Made by a program: the position numbers and the translations under genes | Shown: positions 60,973 to 64,000 of the stretch, piece after piece | Layout of the letters: each line of letters starts with the position of its first letter | Numbering within the stretch: position 1 is the first letter of the stretch | DNA from: Sphingomonas cannabina | GTDB taxonomy: Bacteria; Pseudomonadota; Alphaproteobacteria; Sphingomonadales; Sphingomonadaceae | Length of the DNA: 64,000 nt | Assembly (NCBI RefSeq): GCF_021391395.1 | Contig: NZ_CP090059.1 | Coordinates: forward strand, 1 to 64,000 | Reading direction: 5' to 3' | The notes under the pieces: generated by a model | What the model was told of the DNA's origin: nothing | Databases searched by the model: none | What the model saw: only the letters and a program-made list of their open reading frames with translations

Positions 60973-63053
60973 GCCGGCAGCGCCTCCGGCGCGCCGATCA
61001 CGGCGACGACCTCGACCGCCTTGTCCTCGGGGACCTCGAAGAAGCTCATCACCGGCGTGTCGGGCAGCACCGACTTGACCAGCTTGCGCATTGCGATGCG
61101 GATCGCGGGCTGGACGACCAGCGCGAACGGCTTGGCCTCGGCCATCAGCGGCTGGGCCGCGCGCTGCATCGCGTCGACGATGCGGCGGCCGAGGTCGGGC
61201 TCGATCGTGTGGCGGCGCGCAGGGTCGGAACGGACCGCCTGGCCGAGCAGCGCCTCGAGTTGGCCCTCGAGCGTCATCACGCGCAAGGGCTCGCGCACGC
61301 CGCACAGCTTCTGGATGATGAGGCCGCCCAATTCGGGCCGGATCAGTTCGATCACCTCCTCGGCGTCGGCGGTACGCTGCGCGGCGACGGCGATCGCGGC
61401 GGCGATGCGGCGGAACTCCTTCAGCGGAATGCCCTCCGCCAGCAGCCCGCGCAGCACCAGCGTCAGCGTGGTGAGCGGTACCGGCTGCGGGCACAGCGCC
61501 GCCACCAGCGCAGCCGCGCGCTCCTTGAGTCCGTCGAGCAGCGACTGGACCTCGTCCGGGCCGAGCAGCTCGGAGGCATGGGCGAGCAAATTCTGGTTGA
61601 GATGGGTCGCGATCACCGTGCCGGCGTCGACCACCAGATAGCCCGCGCCGGTCGCCGCGTCGGCGTCGGCCTGGCCGATCCAGATCGCGTCGAGGCCGAA
61701 GGTCGGGTCCTTGACCTTCTTGCCGGGGATGGTGCCGACCGCCTGGCCGGTGTCGAGCGCCAGCATCTCGTCGGGCGAGGCCTGGTCTTCGCCGACGATC
61801 ACGCCGTTGACTAGGATACGATAGGTATAGGGCGCCAGGTTGATGTCGTCGCGCACGCGCACCTGCGGCACGACGAAGCCCAGTTCCTTGGAGAGCTGGC
61901 GCCGCACCCCGGTGATGCGCCCCATCAGCGGCGCGCCCTTGCGCTCGTCGACCAGCGGCACCAGGCCATAGCCGATGTCGAGCATCACCTGCATCGTGTC
62001 GGTGACCTCGTCCCAGCCGATCTTGGAGAGGTCCTGCGGCTCGGGCGCGGCCTCGATGACGGGAGTGGGGCGACCCGCGGCCTTCTTGAGCCGCCAGGCA
62101 GCGAAGCCGGCGGCGGCGGCGGCGGGTAGGATCACGAAGTGCGGCATCCCCGGGATCACGCCGAGGATGGCGAGGATCGCCGCGACCGGCGTCCAGGTCT
62201 TGTGGCTGCTGAACTGGCTGCCGATCTGGCCGGCCAGGTCGTCGGTCGAGGTGACGCGGGTCACGATCGCCGCGGCGGCGATCGACAGCATCAGCGACGG
62301 GAGCTGGGCCACCAGCGCGTCGCCGATCGCGAGCAGGACGTAGGTTTGCGCCGCTTCCTTGACGCCGAGCCCGTGGCTCAGCGTGCCGAGGATCAGGCCG
62401 CCGACGATGTTGACCGCGAGGATCAGCAGGCCGGCGATGGCGTCGCCCTTCACGAACTTCGACGAACCGTCCATCGCGCCGTAGAAGTCGGCCTCGGTCG
62501 CGACCTCGACCCGGCGCGCGCGCGCTTCGTCAGGAGTGATGAGGCCGGCGTTGAGATCGGCGTCGATCGCCATCTGCTTGCCGGGAAGGGCATCCAGGGT
62601 GAAGCGCGCGGAGACTTCGGAGACGCGGCCGGCGCCTTTGGTCACCACCATCAGGTTGATGATGATCAGGATCGCGAACACGAACAGGCCGACGACATAA
62701 TCGCCGCCGATCAGGAAGGTGCCGAAGGATTCGATGACATGGCCCGCGGCGGCCTCGCCCTCGTGGCCATGGACCAGCACGACGCGGGTCGAGGCGACGT
62801 TGAGGCCGAGCCGGAACAGCGTCGCGAACAGGAGGACGGTCGGGAAGGCGGAGAAGTCGAGCGGCTTCTGCGCGTTGAGGGCGACCATCAGCACCGCGAG
62901 GCTGATCATGATGTTGGTGACGAAGAACACGTCGAGCAGCGCCGCCGGGATCGGCACCACCATCAGCGCGACCAGCGTCAGCATCGCCATCGGCAGCGCG
63001 AAGCTCTTGGCCATCGGCGCCGCGCGCGCCGGCAGGAACGGAAGCGTCGCCAT
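60969..63053 (-). CDS. flhA: Flagellar export gate protein FlhA
   Basis: The large export-gate subunit, 694 residues. Eight hydrophobic helices in the N-terminal half (including the FHIPEP region LDFSAFPTVLLFATLFRLGLNVASTR and GRVSEVSARFTLDALPGKQMAID), then the cytoplasmic domain that binds chaperone-substrate complexes (ALLGQAV; PDLGRRIVDAMQ). It follows the lytic transglycosylase by 3 bp and overlaps fliA by 4 bp. Confidence 0.96.
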   Translation of the reverse strand: MATLPFLPARAAPMAKSFALPMAMLTLVALMVVPIPAALLDVFFVTNIMISLAVLMVALNAQKPLDFSAFPTVLLFATLFRLGLNVASTRVVLVHGHEGEAAAGHVIESFGTFLIGGDYVVGLFVFAILIIINLMVVTKGAGRVSEVSARFTLDALPGKQMAIDADLNAGLITPDEARARRVEVATEADFYGAMDGSSKFVKGDAIAGLLILAVNIVGGLILGTLSHGLGVKEAAQTYVLLAIGDALVAQLPSLMLSIAAAAIVTRVTSTDDLAGQIGSQFSSHKTWTPVAAILAILGVIPGMPHFVILPAAAAAGFAAWRLKKAAGRPTPVIEAAPEPQDLSKIGWDEVTDTMQVMLDIGYGLVPLVDERKGAPLMGRITGVRRQLSKELGFVVPQVRVRDDINLAPYTYRILVNGVIVGEDQASPDEMLALDTGQAVGTIPGKKVKDPTFGLDAIWIGQADADAATGAGYLVVDAGTVIATHLNQNLLAHASELLGPDEVQSLLDGLKERAAALVAALCPQPVPLTTLTLVLRGLLAEGIPLKEFRRIAAAIAVAAQRTADAEEVIELIRPELGGLIIQKLCGVREPLRVMTLEGQLEALLGQAVRSDPARRHTIEPDLGRRIVDAMQRAAQPLMAEAKPFALVVQPAIRIAMRKLVKSVLPDTPVMSFFEVPEDKAVEVVAVIGAPEALPA

Positions 63054-63056
63054 CGC

Positions 63057-63899
63057 TTAGCCGCCCAGGCTCGCGAGCATCAGATAGGCGAGCCGCGCAT
63101 TCTGAGGATTGGGCCGGAGCAGCGAGCCGGTTGCGGCGGCGGGCTGGGCCGCCTTGAGCCGGTCGAGGGTGCTCGCCAGCCAATCGCGGTCGCCGTTGGC
63201 GGCGCCGGTGCCGAGCACCACCTCGACGTTCGGATCGCCGGCATCGAGCGCATCCGAGGCGAGCCCGGTGCCGCCGCCTGCCGCCGCGCCCTTGTCGAGC
63301 TTGGCCGCGAAACGCTGATAGACCTCGCCGAGCGATCGCGCGCGGCCTTCAGCGGTATAAAAAACGTTGCGGTTCGCGCGGGCAGCCGCCGGGAACAGCG
63401 ACGCCGCGCTGCGGCCGGAATTGGCGTCCATCGCCGACAGGAACTTCTTCGCGCCGCCGATCCCGAGGAAATGAGCCATGTAGAGGTCGGTCCCGGTCGC
63501 CGCGCGGCCGAGGCTCGCCTCCAGCGCATCCTTGTTGTCACTGGCGTGCTCTGCCGCCATCAGCGAGGCGGCGGCGGGATCGTTGCGCAGGTCGAGGATC
63601 GCCCGCCGCGCGGCGGGGTCGCTCACGACGAAGCGGCCGCTGCCGGTCTGCCTGATGCTGTCGGCCGCCCAGCCGAGGCCGTGCTCGGCGCCATGCTGCT
63701 TGACCACGCCGAGCCAGCTCTGCTCGATGAACTGGTAGAGTCCGGTCGCGCTGGAGGTGCCGGCGCGGGCATTCGGGCGCAGGCCGCTTTCGACCTGGGC
63801 CTGGCCCAGCAGATAGTTGAAGTCGATGCCGGTGCGTTCGCTGGCGACGGCGATCGCGTTCTGGACGCCGCCGAGGCGCTGGATCGAGGGTATGCTCAT
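63057..63899 (-). CDS. Lytic transglycosylase-like protein of the flagellar operon
   Basis: A 280-residue protein with an N-terminal SLT-like domain: YLLGQAQVESGLRPNARAGTSSATGLYQFIEQSW, with the catalytic-type Glu in QVESG. It lacks an obvious signal peptide and may be exported by the flagellar system or act on the rod path through peptidoglycan, as FlgJ or SltF do elsewhere. It is the first gene of the flhA-fliA operon, with a sigma-54 promoter 38 bp upstream. No FlgJ N-terminal rod-cap domain is seen. Confidence 0.82.
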   Translation of the reverse strand: MSIPSIQRLGGVQNAIAVASERTGIDFNYLLGQAQVESGLRPNARAGTSSATGLYQFIEQSWLGVVKQHGAEHGLGWAADSIRQTGSGRFVVSDPAARRAILDLRNDPAAASLMAAEHASDNKDALEASLGRAATGTDLYMAHFLGIGGAKKFLSAMDANSGRSAASLFPAAARANRNVFYTAEGRARSLGEVYQRFAAKLDKGAAAGGGTGLASDALDAGDPNVEVVLGTGAANGDRDWLASTLDRLKAAQPAAATGSLLRPNPQNARLAYLMLASLGG

Positions 63900-63936
63900 C
63901 GAGCTCTTGCCTGAAGTCCCATGGTTACCGGGACAT

Positions 63937-63955
63937 TCAGCAAGGAGCGTGCCAA
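63937..63955 (-). promoter_or_regulatory. Sigma-54 promoter of the transglycosylase-flhA-fliA operon
   Basis: The minus strand reads TTGGCACGCTCCTTGCTGA (63955-63937), a full match to TTGGCACG-N4-TTGCT. The promoter start would lie about 12 bases downstream, 30 or so bases before the transglycosylase ATG. Confidence 0.9.
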
Positions 63956-63986
63956 GATTTGGAGGTGGCGGAGGCGAAACGGAATC

Positions 63987-64000
63987 GTGCTCCTGCGAAG
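63987..64000. repeat. Start of another GTGCTCCTGCGAAG repeat at the window end
   Basis: GTGCTCCTGCGAAG is identical to the left arm of the hairpin at 43973-44020. The window ends before the second arm, so it is presumed, not shown, to be a copy of the same repeat. Confidence 0.5.

Overview
The window is a GC-rich (roughly two-thirds G+C), densely coded chromosomal segment, probably from a Sphingomonas-like alphaproteobacterium (order Sphingomonadales). That placement is an inference from content: carotenoid genes crtY and crtI, an RNase E with an acidic insertion and arginine-rich tail, a complete flagellar export/basal-body operon, many GTG and TTG starts, and CGTCA...TGACG palindromic repeats between genes. 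I see no insertion sequence, prophage, CRISPR array, rRNA operon or replication origin. There is one tRNA gene (Gln, anticodon CTG).

Layout. 1-7.5 kb (mostly minus strand): the start of folA, a tiny secreted-peptide gene behind a BlaI/CopY-type operator, thyA, a solo RadC/JAB protein (plus), a lipoprotein methyltransferase, prfB, a class A penicillin-binding protein and an AmiC-like amidase. 7.5-14.6 kb (plus): a 520-bp leader with large hairpins, RNase E, an M48 protease with TPR-like repeats, a DsbA-like thiol oxidoreductase and an ABC-2 exporter pair. 14.6-19.5 kb: glpX, a small Cys-containing secreted protein, hom, a sorbosone-type dehydrogenase and a TetR regulator. 19.6-31 kb: a glutathione transferase, crtY-crtI-LOG, two half-size ABC exporters and a RecQ helicase whose frame runs into a DUF442 phosphatase-like domain across a seven-G run. 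31-42 kb: sterol desaturase, GMC oxidoreductase, rlmE, ppx, tRNA-Gln, a cyclophilin, a TlpA-like thioredoxin, argH-lptM-lysA-siroheme-corA and an FMN reductase.

42-64 kb is a flagellar island. The minus-strand run flbD-like, fliE, F, G, H, I, J, K, L, M, N, O, P, Q, R, flhB is followed by fliD-fliS; fliC (plus) is divergent from the regulator. After a three-gene non-flagellar insert (ArsR regulator divergent from a NIPSNAP and a monooxygenase-like protein), the block continues with fliA, flhA and a lytic transglycosylase. Three good promoter matches explain the hierarchy. Sigma-54 sites lie in the 3' end of fliJ (for fliK onward) and upstream of the transglycosylase-flhA-fliA operon. A full FliA (sigma-28) site lies upstream of fliD, and a weaker one upstream of fliC. 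A simple model is that the sigma-54 activator encoded beside fliE drives export and basal-body genes including fliA, and FliA then drives fliD, fliS and fliC.

No single large new system is visible. The most notable signals are the seven-G junction in recQ, the BlaI/CopY-type operator placed in front of a secreted peptide and folA, the giant perfect hairpin upstream of rne, the twin palindromes at the ArsR divergent promoter, and the family of palindromic intergenic repeats.
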